NCBI GenBank assembly: GCA_964452645.1
Contig: CAYVMO010000007.1
Span: forward strand, 1-64,000
DNA: 64,000 bases
Source of the DNA: CAYXTW01 sp964452645
Lineage (GTDB): Bacteria > Zixibacteria > MSB-5A5 > GN15 > PGXB01
Direction: 5' to 3'
Shown in pieces: positions 52,623-61,600 of the stretch; the first letter of the stretch is position 1; each line of letters begins with the position of its first letter. A model generated the notes under the pieces. It searched no databases, had not been told where the DNA came from, and worked only from the letters and a program-made list of their open reading frames with translations. The translations under genes and the position numbers were made by a program.

Positions 52623-53327
52623 TCAATCATCGCCTTTGGAGGCCAGTTCCTCAATCAGGTCAACCTGGAGACGCTGAATATCCAGGAGGCGTTGCCACGA
52701 GTGGTTTATGAGCTGGTCCAGTTTTGTGTGCAGTTGCCGGATCTCAATCTCCGCCTTGAGGTTGATTTGATAATCATTTTCCGAGCGGAGTCTGTCTTTT
52801 GCCTCCTGGCGGTTCTGGCTCATCATGATGATCGGCGCCTGCAAAGCTGCTATACATGATAAAATTAAGTTCAACAGAATATAGGGGTACGGATCGAATG
52901 GCCTATGAAATAGCGCTATGCCGTTTACAACCACCCAGACCACGAAGGCGAGTGTAAAGAAAATTATAAATCTCCAACTGCCCCCGAACGCGGCGACCCT
53001 GTCCGCCAGACGCTGGCCAAATGTTTTGGCCTCCTCAAACTGCTGATCGGTATTTCGCACGAGCACTTCATGCTCTCTCAGGCTATTGAGGACCTCTTTC
53101 TCGACAGCGGAGATCTCGCCGATCTGTGTTTCTATGGCCTTAGTTAAATACTCGTGCCGGAAATCCTTAAGGCAGGACTGGCAGATAACATGGCCGGGAC
53201 CCCAGTCCGGGTGTTTATGCCTGATCAAGTCGCCTATCGGTCCCGAAACAAACTGCTCGGGCCGACCTTCACGCAAGGGCTTGTTGAGCTTGCAGATCGG
53301 GCACTCGAACGTCGTCTCTGTTTTCAC
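52623..53327 (-). CDS. DUF1003 membrane protein with N-terminal zinc ribbon
   Basis: A 234-residue protein starting at GTG, with GGAG 7 bases upstream. Residues 9-52 hold two Cys pairs (CPIC and CQSC) forming a likely zinc ribbon. A helical linker follows, then a DUF1003 core with two membrane helices: GGSWRFIIFFTLAFVVWVVV and PYPYILLNLILSCIAALQAP, followed by IIMMSQNRQEAKDRLRSEND and a C-terminal coiled coil. DUF1003 proteins are widespread and uncharacterised. No neighbour hints at its role. Confidence 0.88.
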   Translation of the reverse strand: MKTETTFECPICKLNKPLREGRPEQFVSGPIGDLIRHKHPDWGPGHVICQSCLKDFRHEYLTKAIETQIGEISAVEKEVLNSLREHEVLVRNTDQQFEEAKTFGQRLADRVAAFGGSWRFIIFFTLAFVVWVVVNGIALFHRPFDPYPYILLNLILSCIAALQAPIIMMSQNRQEAKDRLRSENDYQINLKAEIEIRQLHTKLDQLINHSWQRLLDIQRLQVDLIEELASKGDD

Positions 53328-53813
53328 TACGGTCTCCTAATCGATGTTTGCACATCAGTCTCAATCCGGTTGACAAAAGCGTCGCTCCCCTCAGATGACC
53401 GCGACAGGCATCCACAACGGGTAGTACTGACATCCTACATGCGACCGATATAATCGATTTTATCGGCCGCCTGCACCTGTCACGAACCGGATTAAAGCCG
53501 ATCTGCCTGTTATTTCCGTTTTAATCATAATTTCTTTTTTTCTTTTCGGCAAGCCTGATCTTTAAACCGATAACTTTTCCCGGTAATATGAATAATTTCG
53601 GCGCAATGAAAGATTCAGTCAAGGATAACATCAGGCATATCGCCAATCAGCTGGACCCATTCTTCTGTCGTCACCTATCAGCCGGTTACGATGCTGGCAT
53701 AAAACTGCCATGGCGGTTCAGGTTAATCATAAAAAATGATCGGATAAATAAGTTGAAATCAATTTTTTAACAAATTGATTCGTATTTAATTTTGGGTAAG
53801 TATATTACAAAAA
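53328..53813. other. Intergenic region, no convincing gene
   Basis: This 486-base gap between divergent genes holds a weak inverted repeat (CCGATA...TATCGG near 53446-53467). A 60-codon frame at 53588-53770 has no ribosome site and no protein-like pattern. No clear promoter was recognised. Confidence 0.45.
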
Positions 53814-54248
53814 ATGGTAAAAAGTATGGATCGCCTCGGAGGGCTTCGAAAAATTAATAGCAATCGTCTTTTCACGGGCGCTCTTTTTTCAGCAATAGTA
53901 TTATTAATCGTGTTAAGTTGTTCAAAAGAGAAAATTTTTGCACCCACCGATGAAACGACGTACTATGAAGATATCAAATATATTTTTACGGTAAAATGTG
54001 CGACGTCCGGCTGTCACGCGGGAGAATCACCTGCGGCCGGTCTGAATCTGGAAACCTACGACAATATTATGGCCGGGTCGGACCATGGATCAATAGTCGT
54101 TCCCGGAAGAGCCGATAAAAGTCTGTTATATAAAACGGTGGCATGGACCACAGAACCGGTAATGCCGAGCACTGAAAAACTCGACCAAATACATATCGAT
54201 CTGATCGCCAAATGGATAAATGACGGCCTTTTCAGAAGCCGTCAATAG
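53814..54248 (+). CDS. Cytochrome c-like lipoprotein with Cx4CH haem motif
   Basis: A 144-residue exported lipoprotein. The hydrophobic signal ends in the lipobox VLSC (Cys36). One haem-attachment motif KCATSGCHAG is of the Cx4CH kind, not CxxCH, followed by AAGLNLETYDNIMAG and later PVMPSTEKLD with a candidate distal Met ligand. This matches single-haem 'planctomycete-type' cytochrome domains. An alternative ATG is at 53826. It converges on the DUF5777 gene with only 5 bases between stops, and with the genes to its right it appears to form an envelope redox set. Confidence 0.8.
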   Translation: MVKSMDRLGGLRKINSNRLFTGALFSAIVLLIVLSCSKEKIFAPTDETTYYEDIKYIFTVKCATSGCHAGESPAAGLNLETYDNIMAGSDHGSIVVPGRADKSLLYKTVAWTTEPVMPSTEKLDQIHIDLIAKWINDGLFRSRQ

Positions 54249-54253
54249 AAATT

Positions 54254-55132
54254 TCAAAGAATACGATTAATGTAAAAGCCTATTCTTAAATTATCACCAT
54301 CAAACGGGTAATTTGCACCGGATATAAATTGTGTTGAATTAACACGCACTTGATTGGTGACGAATAATTCAAAAATATGGGCACCGGTTTCCAATTCGGC
54401 ACCGATACCGACCGGATTATGTCGATTTGATTTGTCCGACAGAATAGGAGACCATCCCGCGATAAGACTCCATCGCTTATAAAGAAATATCTGATAATGG
54501 GTTCCCAGCATAAATGTGTTGTCAATATCTTCGGCACTGATATCACTATTATAAAGATAAGAAGGAATCAGCCCGACAGCGATTTTGGAGAAAGGCATAT
54601 AATCGATAATCAGTCGGCCAAAATATTGAAAGTGGCGTTTATGCCCTTTCCGGCGGACGACCATATCACCATTTTGATTCAGTCGAAAAGTTTCCACGAT
54701 ATTCCAGGCTGCACCAAATTGCATCGCCGCTATAATCGGAACCTGACTTTTCCGAGGATGAAAAAACCGGTATTTTATTTGCAGGTCGGTGTTGTCATCC
54801 AAGTTGCTGCGTCCCAACGTGACCATCCAATCATTGAAAACAGCGTAGCCAACTGCCAGTCTCATCTTGACGGGACCGTCGAACCCATATAGTGCTTCAT
54901 AGCCGTCGGAGACGGGCGGTTGAAAGCGATGCGAAATTTCGAATTCAAAATCGCCTTTTTTCAGAGTTTCGGAGGTAGGTAATCCGATTACCCTGGTTGA
55001 ATGAAAAATTCGTTGTTTTAATTCGATCGTCGGTTCGGATCGCTTCCATTTGATCTGTGCCGAAGATTTTTCTGCAATTATGGCAATAACAAAAATAGCC
55101 GCAATTATAAAATAAAATAATCTATTTATCAT
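54254..55132 (-). CDS. DUF5777-like outer-membrane beta-barrel protein
   Basis: A 292-residue protein with a signal peptide ending near KSSAQ. It is composed of alternating beta strands: STRVIGLPTSETLKKGDFEF, EISHRFQPPVSDGYEALYGF, AVGYAVFNDWMVTLGRS, and a terminal strand RIGFYINRIL. This is the DUF5777 pattern, a family often encoded beside YceI proteins and cytochromes in Bacteroidetes-like genomes. Its ATG overlaps the stop of the YceI-like gene by 4 bases (ATGA). A role as an outer-membrane channel or anchor for the redox set is inference. Confidence 0.8.
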   Translation of the reverse strand: MINRLFYFIIAAIFVIAIIAEKSSAQIKWKRSEPTIELKQRIFHSTRVIGLPTSETLKKGDFEFEISHRFQPPVSDGYEALYGFDGPVKMRLAVGYAVFNDWMVTLGRSNLDDNTDLQIKYRFFHPRKSQVPIIAAMQFGAAWNIVETFRLNQNGDMVVRRKGHKRHFQYFGRLIIDYMPFSKIAVGLIPSYLYNSDISAEDIDNTFMLGTHYQIFLYKRWSLIAGWSPILSDKSNRHNPVGIGAELETGAHIFELFVTNQVRVNSTQFISGANYPFDGDNLRIGFYINRIL

Positions 55133-55731
55133 TTTCCGGTCCCGCCGTAAGAAGAAGGCCGGATATAAAAATTCAGGCTCACTTTAATATCATTATCCGC
55201 TTCGATAAACATCAGCTTCGGTATTTTAATGTCATAGTCCGACATTTTGACCGTAAAATCGCAATTCACATTTAAATCATCTTCGACCCGCATAACCTCG
55301 CCGGTTAATTTAAGCATTTTTGCTTCTCCATGTATAGAAAAATCACCTTCGATTTTGACAGTGAAAGAACTGTCGGTTATAGGATCGATTTCGGTAATGC
55401 GCCCTTTATATGTCGCATAAGGATATTTTTCGGTTTTGAGATAATCTTCTTTTAAGTGACGGTTATACATGCTGTTGCCCGCATCAAGCGAATTCAATTG
55501 AACCTCAAAATACAGATCGCTGGTTTTCAACTGCGATTCGATCGGTGGAACCGATAAACCATCCCAATAAACGTAGCCATCGATGTCATTAGTTTTTACG
55601 GTGAACGCGCTCAACGGCATGTCAGAAACGAATTGAACCTGATTCTTTCCCGATTTATCTACGTGGTATTCCCCGCCGTTTGCCGCCAACGGTAATAAAC
55701 AACCGACTATTATAGGCAAAAAATATCTCAA
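55129..55731 (-). CDS. YceI-like periplasmic lipocalin-fold protein
   Basis: About 200 residues, exported (LRYFLPIIVGCLLPLAANGG). The YceI pattern is clear: YHVDKSGKNQVQFVSD, LSAFTVKTNDIDGYVYWD, DAGNSMYNRHLKEDYLKTEK, YPYATYKGRITEI, FSIHGEAKMLKLTGEVMRVE. The family binds isoprenoid or lipid-like ligands, and in this context often pairs with haem proteins. I place the start at TTG 55731: a strong AGGAGG lies 5 bases upstream, whereas ATGs at 55755 and 55776 have no ribosome site. With this start it no longer overlaps the cytochrome gene. Confidence 0.85.
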   Translation of the reverse strand: MRYFLPIIVGCLLPLAANGGEYHVDKSGKNQVQFVSDMPLSAFTVKTNDIDGYVYWDGLSVPPIESQLKTSDLYFEVQLNSLDAGNSMYNRHLKEDYLKTEKYPYATYKGRITEIDPITDSSFTVKIEGDFSIHGEAKMLKLTGEVMRVEDDLNVNCDFTVKMSDYDIKIPKLMFIEADNDIKVSLNFYIRPSSYGGTGK

Positions 55732-55769
55732 ATTAACCTCCTGTTTTGCGCTCATGGCAATATTAAAAA

Positions 55770-56657
55770 TTACCATGGCAATGTACCATCATGACATCCC
55801 CCGGGATTACTGCAGGATCCGTCGGAATATGAACCGCTGTCCGGGGAAAATTTCACGGTGGCCAAACCGTCAATGTGAAATTCGGGGCCGATAATATTCA
55901 AACTGGAATCGACCGTACTGGCATGGCAGCTTTCGCAACCGACTCCCAGAACAACATGTAAAATATGGCCATGCTGCATCTGAAATATATCGGTACCGTC
56001 ATCATGGCAGGACCCGCAGGCGGCCTGATCCGATTCCGTCCACACCGGCGCATTATCATGATTACCCTCGGGGAAATTGCCGTGACAATATGTGTTGGTA
56101 CAGGTTCTTGTGTCACGATCCCACTCACCTCCGGCGGATTCCGGCCAGCCCCAGTTGATTTCGGCTATTGAATCTATTATTCCGGGGCCATCGTAAAGAG
56201 AAAAATCGAAATGGGTCGAATCCCAGGGGCTTTCCGGTACTATATGGCACGAATTACAGGGAACGCCGTCGGAAAGCAGGGAACCGTCGATATGACTGGT
56301 ATGAGCGCCGACTGTCAGAGCTGTATCATCAACCGCGCCCCGCAAATCATAAGGCGGCGCCCCGGTGCTGTCATTCAAGCCGCCATGACAGGCAATGCAG
56401 TTATCCTGCCCGTTGCCATGACAATCCGAACAGGCCACGCCGGCAATTCCCCCGGATAAATCGCTGCCATGACAGGTCAGGCATTCCCGAATCCCGGTCA
56501 CCAAAGCTTCTCTTCCATGAGAACCCTCGGCCGGAAAACTGGTCCAGACGGGGGGATGATATTTCGATGCCGCCACGATATATTCTTTGGAATCACATCC
56601 GCCCAGAGCGGTGACCAATCCCAATAGAATAAAAATGGAAATAATAGTCGGTCTCAC
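55770..56657 (-). CDS. Multihaem c-type cytochrome lipoprotein
   Basis: A 295-residue exported lipoprotein (GTG start with GGAG 8 bases upstream; lipobox ALGGC). Six CxxCH motifs are present (CLTCH, CSDCH, CIACH, CNSCH, CGSCH, CESCH), plus the non-standard CTNTYCH (Cx4CH) and CSNPGGCH (Cx5CH). Up to eight haems are therefore possible. The mix of CxxCH with Cx4CH recalls the Geobacter-type cytochrome repeat. Extra His residues (THSHIDG-type ligands) are frequent. It is the first gene of an operon with the YceI-like and DUF5777 genes and probably carries electrons in the outer envelope. Confidence 0.88.
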   Translation of the reverse strand: MRPTIISIFILLGLVTALGGCDSKEYIVAASKYHPPVWTSFPAEGSHGREALVTGIRECLTCHGSDLSGGIAGVACSDCHGNGQDNCIACHGGLNDSTGAPPYDLRGAVDDTALTVGAHTSHIDGSLLSDGVPCNSCHIVPESPWDSTHFDFSLYDGPGIIDSIAEINWGWPESAGGEWDRDTRTCTNTYCHGNFPEGNHDNAPVWTESDQAACGSCHDDGTDIFQMQHGHILHVVLGVGCESCHASTVDSSLNIIGPEFHIDGLATVKFSPDSGSYSDGSCSNPGGCHDGTLPW

Positions 56658-56913
56658 TATGTTTTCTCCATCGAAATACCGGAAGCAGACCGTGCGTTTT
56701 TATTCCGGGTCATTACTTACTTAGATTCGGCTTAAGTATAATTCAACCATACTTATACAATTTACGAAAAATCATGAAGAATTATTGGTTAAATCTCTCC
56801 TAAGCCTGTGAAGTGTAATAATAGACTGCGAAAATCTATATTCACATCGTAAATAATTTGAAGACCTGGCTTATGTACAAAAATAAGGAAATAGATTTCT
56901 TCGGTGGGAGGTA

Positions 56914-57414
56914 ATGGATATCGTAAAAAACCTTAAATTTCGATGCGCGATACTTATTTGCAGTGATCGTGCTTTTTCCGGCGAACGCCCGGATGAAACG
57001 GCACCGCTTCTCAGGCAAAGGCTGGAACAACTGGGCTTTGAAGTTGTTTCGGCAAGAGTAGTCCCGGACAACAAGGAAGAAATTATGTCGGTTTTGAAAA
57101 AATGGATTAGCGAAAATATAAACCTCATTCTCACTTCCGGCGGAACCGGCATGGCGCCGACCGACGTAACCCCCGAGGCAACTCTTGAGGTCATCGAAAA
57201 GCGAGTTCCCGGGATGGAGGAAGAAATGAGGCGGGTTTCAATGGGGATTACCTCTCACGCCATGCTGTCCCGGAGTATCGTCGGGATTAAAAACAGCAGC
57301 CTGATAATAAATCTTCCCGGAAATCCCAAGGGGGCGGTGGAAAATTTGCAGGCGATTGAATCGGTACTGGAGCATGGTCTGGAGTTGATCCGGGGAGTAA
57401 GGGTTGATAAATGA
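56914..57414 (+). CDS. moaB: Molybdenum cofactor biosynthesis protein MoaB/MogA family
   Basis: A 166-residue MoCF-domain protein, acting in molybdopterin adenylylation. Family motifs are CSDRAFSGERPDETAP, LILTSGGTGMAPTDVTPEAT, and the C-terminal INLPGNPKGAVENLQAI. Length fits MoaB/MogA. GGGAGG stands immediately upstream of the ATG, a rather short spacing. It is the first gene of a six-gene operon; its stop overlaps the moaA start (ATGA). I looked for a molybdenum-cofactor riboswitch in the 256-base leader and saw no convincing fold. Confidence 0.92.
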   Translation: MDIVKNLKFRCAILICSDRAFSGERPDETAPLLRQRLEQLGFEVVSARVVPDNKEEIMSVLKKWISENINLILTSGGTGMAPTDVTPEATLEVIEKRVPGMEEEMRRVSMGITSHAMLSRSIVGIKNSSLIINLPGNPKGAVENLQAIESVLEHGLELIRGVRVDK

Positions 57415-58418
57415 AGACAATGGAAAAAAATAAAAATACGGAATTGATCGATTATTTCGGCCGCCGAATTTCATACGTTCGCATTTCGGTGACCGAAAAT
57501 TGTAATTTAAGGTGCCGCTATTGTTATGAATCGGTGTGCGGTAATTCGAACAGGGCGTCTTACTTAACCCATGACCAGTTGATAAGGGTAATTAATGCGT
57601 TTGCGGCTGTCGGCGTCGATAAAATTCGTTTTACCGGCGGTGAACCGACGATACGAAAGGGAATTATAGATTTAATCAGAGAGACATCAAAAATAGACGG
57701 GATTATACAGACCGGAATTACGACCAATGGTCTTCTTCTAAAAAAAATGCTTCCCGAATTTATCGATGCCGGATTAAACCGGCTTAATGTCAGTCTCGAT
57801 ACGCTTAAAAAATGGAAATTCAGGCGTATTAGCGGCTCGGATCGATTTGACCAGGTTTACGAGGGGATTATGGAAGCGGTCAAATGCGGTGTTTTCAATC
57901 CGGTCAAAGTTAATACGGTGGTAATGAAGGGAATCAATGACGATGAGATACCCCGGTTTGCGGAATGGGCGTTAATCAATGGAATAGATTTGCGTTTTAT
58001 CGAATTTATGCCGACGCGTAAATCGAGGTGGGGTAAAGAGCGCTTCCTGCCGGAAAAGGAAATAAGGACTATGTTGAATATGCCTTTGGAAAAATCGCCT
58101 AACTTCGCTACGAGCCCCGGTCCGGCAAGCAGTTATACATATAAAGGATATCCGGGTCGGATAAGTTTTATATCGGCGGTGAGCGATAATTTTTGCGGTG
58201 AATGTAATCGTATCCGGCTAACATCGAGCGGTAATCTAATCGGCTGCCTCTTCAGCAACTATAAGATCAATATGAGTAATTTCTTGCAGTCGAATCCGAA
58301 CGAGAGCGAGATTATGAAATTCCTGAAAGGAGTTATCGCCAATCCTGAATTCCGACGGTTTTCTCATTTGCAATCGATTTCGGATTCTCTGCCGTTGATG
58401 CGGAGTGTCGGCGGATGA
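57411..58418 (+). CDS. moaA: GTP 3',8-cyclase MoaA
   Basis: A 335-residue radical-SAM enzyme that converts GTP to the cyclic intermediate at the start of molybdopterin synthesis. The N-terminal iron-sulfur Cys31, Cys35, Cys38 are in NCNLRCRYC. The GGEPT motif binds SAM. The second cluster uses FCGECNRIRLTSSGNLIGCL. The C-terminus ends in Gly-Gly, required by MoaA. The region following the first cluster reads YESV rather than the common MPEE. Start and stop overlap both neighbours by 4 bases. Confidence 0.95.
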   Translation: MKTMEKNKNTELIDYFGRRISYVRISVTENCNLRCRYCYESVCGNSNRASYLTHDQLIRVINAFAAVGVDKIRFTGGEPTIRKGIIDLIRETSKIDGIIQTGITTNGLLLKKMLPEFIDAGLNRLNVSLDTLKKWKFRRISGSDRFDQVYEGIMEAVKCGVFNPVKVNTVVMKGINDDEIPRFAEWALINGIDLRFIEFMPTRKSRWGKERFLPEKEIRTMLNMPLEKSPNFATSPGPASSYTYKGYPGRISFISAVSDNFCGECNRIRLTSSGNLIGCLFSNYKINMSNFLQSNPNESEIMKFLKGVIANPEFRRFSHLQSISDSLPLMRSVGG

Positions 58419-58906
58419 GCCCGAAAAAAATGACACATCTGACCGAATCGGGCGCGGCCCGGATGGTCGATATAAGCAACAAAAAAATTACCGAACGCAC
58501 TGCGGTAGCTACGGCCCGTGTATCTATTTCGAATGTCTTATTGAAGGCGCTGAAAGAAAATACACTGGCCAAGGGTGACGCTCTGGCGGTGGCGCGGATT
58601 GCCGGAATAATGGCGGCCAAGAAAACTGATCAGCTTATTCCATTGTGCCATACGCTTCCATTGGCTTCCATAGAAATCGATGTTCTACTCGAGGAAAAAC
58701 CGCCGGCCGTGATTATTACGGCGAAGGCCAAAAGCAGTTATAAGACCGGGGTCGAAATGGAAGCTATGACGGCCGCGAGCGTCGCGGCGCTGACGATTTA
58801 TGATATGGGTAAGAGCATCGATAAGGGAATAATTATTGAGCAGGTCAGGCTGGAGAGCAAACAGGGCGGTAAAAGCGGTGACTGGCGTCGCGAGGCGCAT
58901 GAGTGA
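58415..58906 (+). CDS. moaC: Cyclic pyranopterin monophosphate synthase MoaC
   Basis: A 163-residue MoaC acting after MoaA. Signature segments ARMVDISNKKITERTAVA, KKTDQLIPLCHTLPLASIEI and TGVEMEAMTAASVAALTIYD are all present, including the catalytic Lys and Asp areas. Length is typical. Its ATG overlaps the moaA stop, and its TGA overlaps the GTG of a small downstream gene. Confidence 0.96.
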   Translation: MSPKKMTHLTESGAARMVDISNKKITERTAVATARVSISNVLLKALKENTLAKGDALAVARIAGIMAAKKTDQLIPLCHTLPLASIEIDVLLEEKPPAVIITAKAKSSYKTGVEMEAMTAASVAALTIYDMGKSIDKGIIIEQVRLESKQGGKSGDWRREAHE

Positions 58907-59124
58907 AAAATTTGCTGAATAGACTTAATCTTCGCTTCGATCGTCAGGAAATTTCAGGCTCGCTGGGCAATTCGGAGACATTTCTGCCACCGTCAATGGC
59001 GATTGGTCTTTTGGTAGGCGTGATAGCGGCAATCATTCTACGTAGACTTTCCCGATCGACCAAATCTGACGGATCAAATCTTGGGGAAAAAATCGATTCA
59101 ATTGAAAGAGTGCCGGCAAAATGA
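58903..59124 (+). CDS. Small single-span membrane protein inside the molybdopterin operon
   Basis: A 73-residue protein starting at GTG 58903. One membrane helix (about 32-47, MAIGLLVGVIAAIILRRLSR) lies between a basic N-terminal segment and a basic, polar C-terminus. The start overlaps the moaC stop (GTGA) and its stop overlaps the MOSC start (ATGA), each by 4 bases, which strongly suggests that it is translated. I do not recognise a family. It could anchor molybdopterin enzymes at the membrane (inference). Confidence 0.65.
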   Translation: MKNLLNRLNLRFDRQEISGSLGNSETFLPPSMAIGLLVGVIAAIILRRLSRSTKSDGSNLGEKIDSIERVPAK

Positions 59125-59570
59125 AAGACAATAAAAAACAGGGATCTGTTTTTCGTATTTCGATTGCACCCAGGAAGGGTATAAAAAAGCATAATGTTAA
59201 GGCAGCGATAATTACGGTACGGGGGGGTATTGACGGTGATGCTCACGGGCTGACGAATCGCCCGATCAGTTTGCTGCCGTTCGAAAGTTTCGAGAAGGTC
59301 AGGCATCCCGATCTGGAGATCAATCCGGGTGATTTTGCCGAAAATATAACCACGCTCGGCGTTGATTTCACTGAAATCAAAATCGGGTCATTGGTCTATA
59401 TCGGTGATTCGGTTGAGATTGAAATCACGCAGATCGGAAAAAAATGCCATCATAGCTGTATTATCAAAGAAACGGTGGGCGATTGCATCATGCCTCGCGA
59501 AGGTGTCTTCGGCCGCGTGCTCACCGGTGGAGATATCCGCGAGGGTGATCATATAGAGGTCGTGAATTAA
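59121..59570 (+). CDS. MOSC-domain protein
   Basis: A 149-residue MOSC domain, the fold that handles molybdenum-cofactor sulfur. Typical parts: GGIDGDAHGLTNRPISLLPF, FAENITTLGVDFTEIKIGSL, and the conserved-Cys end IGKKCHHSCIIKETVGDC then MPREGVFGRVLTGG. Stand-alone MOSC proteins are often linked to Moco genes. It overlaps the preceding small gene and is followed after one base by moeA, consistent with one operon. Confidence 0.9.
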   Translation: MKDNKKQGSVFRISIAPRKGIKKHNVKAAIITVRGGIDGDAHGLTNRPISLLPFESFEKVRHPDLEINPGDFAENITTLGVDFTEIKIGSLVYIGDSVEIEITQIGKKCHHSCIIKETVGDCIMPREGVFGRVLTGGDIREGDHIEVVN

Positions 59571-59571
59571 G

Positions 59572-60771
59572 ATGATAACGCTGGAAGAAGCAAGAGCTAA
59601 AATCGATGAAGTAGTCAAACCGTTGCCCCCGGTTAAACTGCCGATATTAAAGACGGTCGGCTGTGTGGTCGCAGCGGATATCAGGTCGCCGATAAATGTC
59701 CCCGATTTCGACTGTTCGATAATGGATGGAATTGCTCTTCGTTACGATGACCTGAACGGCATCGGGCCATGGCGAATGCCGATACAGTCGGTGATTGCCG
59801 CGGGCGAGGCCGGTTCCGAGAAGCTGCTCCCCGGGTATGTGGTTAAAATAATGACCGGTGCGCCGTTGCCGTCCAGAGCCGATACGGTCATGAAAATCGA
59901 AGATGTTTCGATAGAAAATGATAGAGCGGTTATCGAGAATAAAACGTCGAAAGGCGAATATGTCCGAGTCCGGGGTGATGATGTCAGGAAAGGTGAAGCT
60001 CTATTTGAAAAGGGAACGGTCATAACCGCCATCGACGTCGGTGTTCTGGCATCAATCGGTTTAACGGAAGTTGAAGTTATCCCGCATCCGAGAATCGCAT
60101 TATTATCCACCGGTTCCGAAATAATCGCTCCCGGCAAGGAACTTGGGCCGGGTCAGAGATATGACGCCAACTCATTTGTACTTAAATCGATGTTAGGCGG
60201 GAATGGATTCCCGGTTGATTTAATTTCGGACATTCTTCCCGATAAAATGGAACGGCTGGAAGCGATAATAAAAGACTGTCTTAATAAAAATGATTTTTTG
60301 ATTACGACCGGTGGCGTCTCGATGGGTGATTTTGATTATATCCCCGATATCGTAAAAAAACTCGATGGTGAGATATTATTCCACAAAGTCAAAATAAAGC
60401 CGGGGAAACCGATTCTGGCGGCGAAAATCAAAAACAGCTGGCTGGTGGGATTGCCGGGTAATCCGGTAAGTGTCATAACGGGATTTCATCTTTTTGTCAA
60501 AAGGATTATAGCCGGGATGATGGCGATTCCGTACCAGCCCCGCTCGGTGCATGCCAGAATGGCTGCCAATGTTACCTTCAATGGTACTCGTTTCGGATTA
60601 CTGGGAGCCCGACTGGAAGAAAGTCCGGAGGGTGTAATAGCCCACCCGGTTACAAGACAGAATTCCGGTCGACTTTCATCGGTTAAAGGTATCAACGGTT
60701 TCATAATGCTGGAGGTGGGCAAAACATCTCTCACGGCGGGGGAAACCGTTTATGCCGAATGGTTGTATTAG
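59572..60771 (+). CDS. moeA: Molybdopterin molybdenumtransferase MoeA
   Basis: A 399-residue MoeA, inserting molybdate into adenylated molybdopterin. The N-terminal domain has VPDFDCSIMDGIALR and AAGEAGSEKLLPGYVVKIMT. The MoCF domain has TGSEIIAPG, TTGGVSMGDFDYI and VGLPGNPVSVITGFHLF. The C-terminal domain is intact. Length fits. With moaB, moaA, moaC and MOSC it gives most of a molybdopterin pathway; the MoaD/MoaE large-step genes are not in this window. Confidence 0.95.
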   Translation: MITLEEARAKIDEVVKPLPPVKLPILKTVGCVVAADIRSPINVPDFDCSIMDGIALRYDDLNGIGPWRMPIQSVIAAGEAGSEKLLPGYVVKIMTGAPLPSRADTVMKIEDVSIENDRAVIENKTSKGEYVRVRGDDVRKGEALFEKGTVITAIDVGVLASIGLTEVEVIPHPRIALLSTGSEIIAPGKELGPGQRYDANSFVLKSMLGGNGFPVDLISDILPDKMERLEAIIKDCLNKNDFLITTGGVSMGDFDYIPDIVKKLDGEILFHKVKIKPGKPILAAKIKNSWLVGLPGNPVSVITGFHLFVKRIIAGMMAIPYQPRSVHARMAANVTFNGTRFGLLGARLEESPEGVIAHPVTRQNSGRLSSVKGINGFIMLEVGKTSLTAGETVYAEWLY

Positions 60772-60789
60772 AAATAGATTTACGACGAG

Positions 60790-61575
60790 ATGCAAAAAAC
60801 AAACCTGCAAAATATTAAAGGTATTGTCTTCGATCTGGGATTTACTCTGGTCGAATATAGAAATCCGAATTGGCCGGAAATTAATCTGAAAGCGAAAAAA
60901 GCGGCATATAACAGACTGTCAAACATGAACGTACAATTGCCTCCATTCGAGCAATTCGATTCGGGTTATGAACTTCTGAAAGAGGCGTATCGGCGCTCGG
61001 CTTTTGAGGCCATGAAAGGCTGGAAGATCACCGATGTACTGGAAGATATACTCCATGAATTTGAATTAAATAATCCCAAAGAGCTTGCACGAATTTTCGT
61101 GGAATTGTTTTATGCATCGGGACGCGATGTAATGTACGTAGATAAAGGCAGCGTCGAGACATTGAAACTGCTAAAGAATCGCAATTATAAGATTGGAATA
61201 ATATCCAATACGAATTTTCCCGGATATTTGCATGAAGATGATCTGGAACGATTCGGCCTGAAGCCGTATTTTGATTTTACGGTTTTTTCATCAGAATTCG
61301 GTTGGCGCAAACCACATCGGAAAATATTCGAGGAAGGTATTCGCCTGATGGGATTTTTGCCGTCGGAGATTATGTACGTAGGTGATCGATATAATATGGA
61401 TGCCCTGGGGTCGGGTAAGGTCGGCATGCAGCCGGTCGTCAAATATTGCGGTAAACGTGAGTACCCGGATCCGATGCCGGATGATATTCCGATGATTTAC
61501 AATATTGAAGAAATAATAAGCCTGCTTCCCGAGAAAGCGGACCGGCATACAACCTTAAAATCCACGGGCGCTTAG
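60790..61575 (+). CDS. HAD-superfamily hydrolase
   Basis: A 261-residue HAD protein. Motif I is FDLGFTLVE with nucleophile Asp15 and Gly17 at the position of the second catalytic acid (DxG in place of DxD). Motif II is IISNTNFPG, motif III Lys in GWRKPHRKIFEEG, motif IV YVGDRYNMDALGSGKVGMQP. A DxG form suggests dehalogenase/phosphotransferase-type or weakened phosphatase activity. It follows moeA by 18 bases and may be read through from the Moco operon. Confidence 0.9.
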   Translation: MQKTNLQNIKGIVFDLGFTLVEYRNPNWPEINLKAKKAAYNRLSNMNVQLPPFEQFDSGYELLKEAYRRSAFEAMKGWKITDVLEDILHEFELNNPKELARIFVELFYASGRDVMYVDKGSVETLKLLKNRNYKIGIISNTNFPGYLHEDDLERFGLKPYFDFTVFSSEFGWRKPHRKIFEEGIRLMGFLPSEIMYVGDRYNMDALGSGKVGMQPVVKYCGKREYPDPMPDDIPMIYNIEEIISLLPEKADRHTTLKSTGA

Positions 61576-61600
61576 AAACCCGGAAAGTATAAAACGAATA

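Noticed and set aside
53588..53770. 60-codon plus-strand frame
   Set aside because: No ribosome site and no recognisable pattern; the sequence around it is typical intergenic DNA.
56658..56913. Possible molybdenum-cofactor riboswitch before moaB
   Set aside because: I could not build the conserved multistem fold or find its loop words in the leader.
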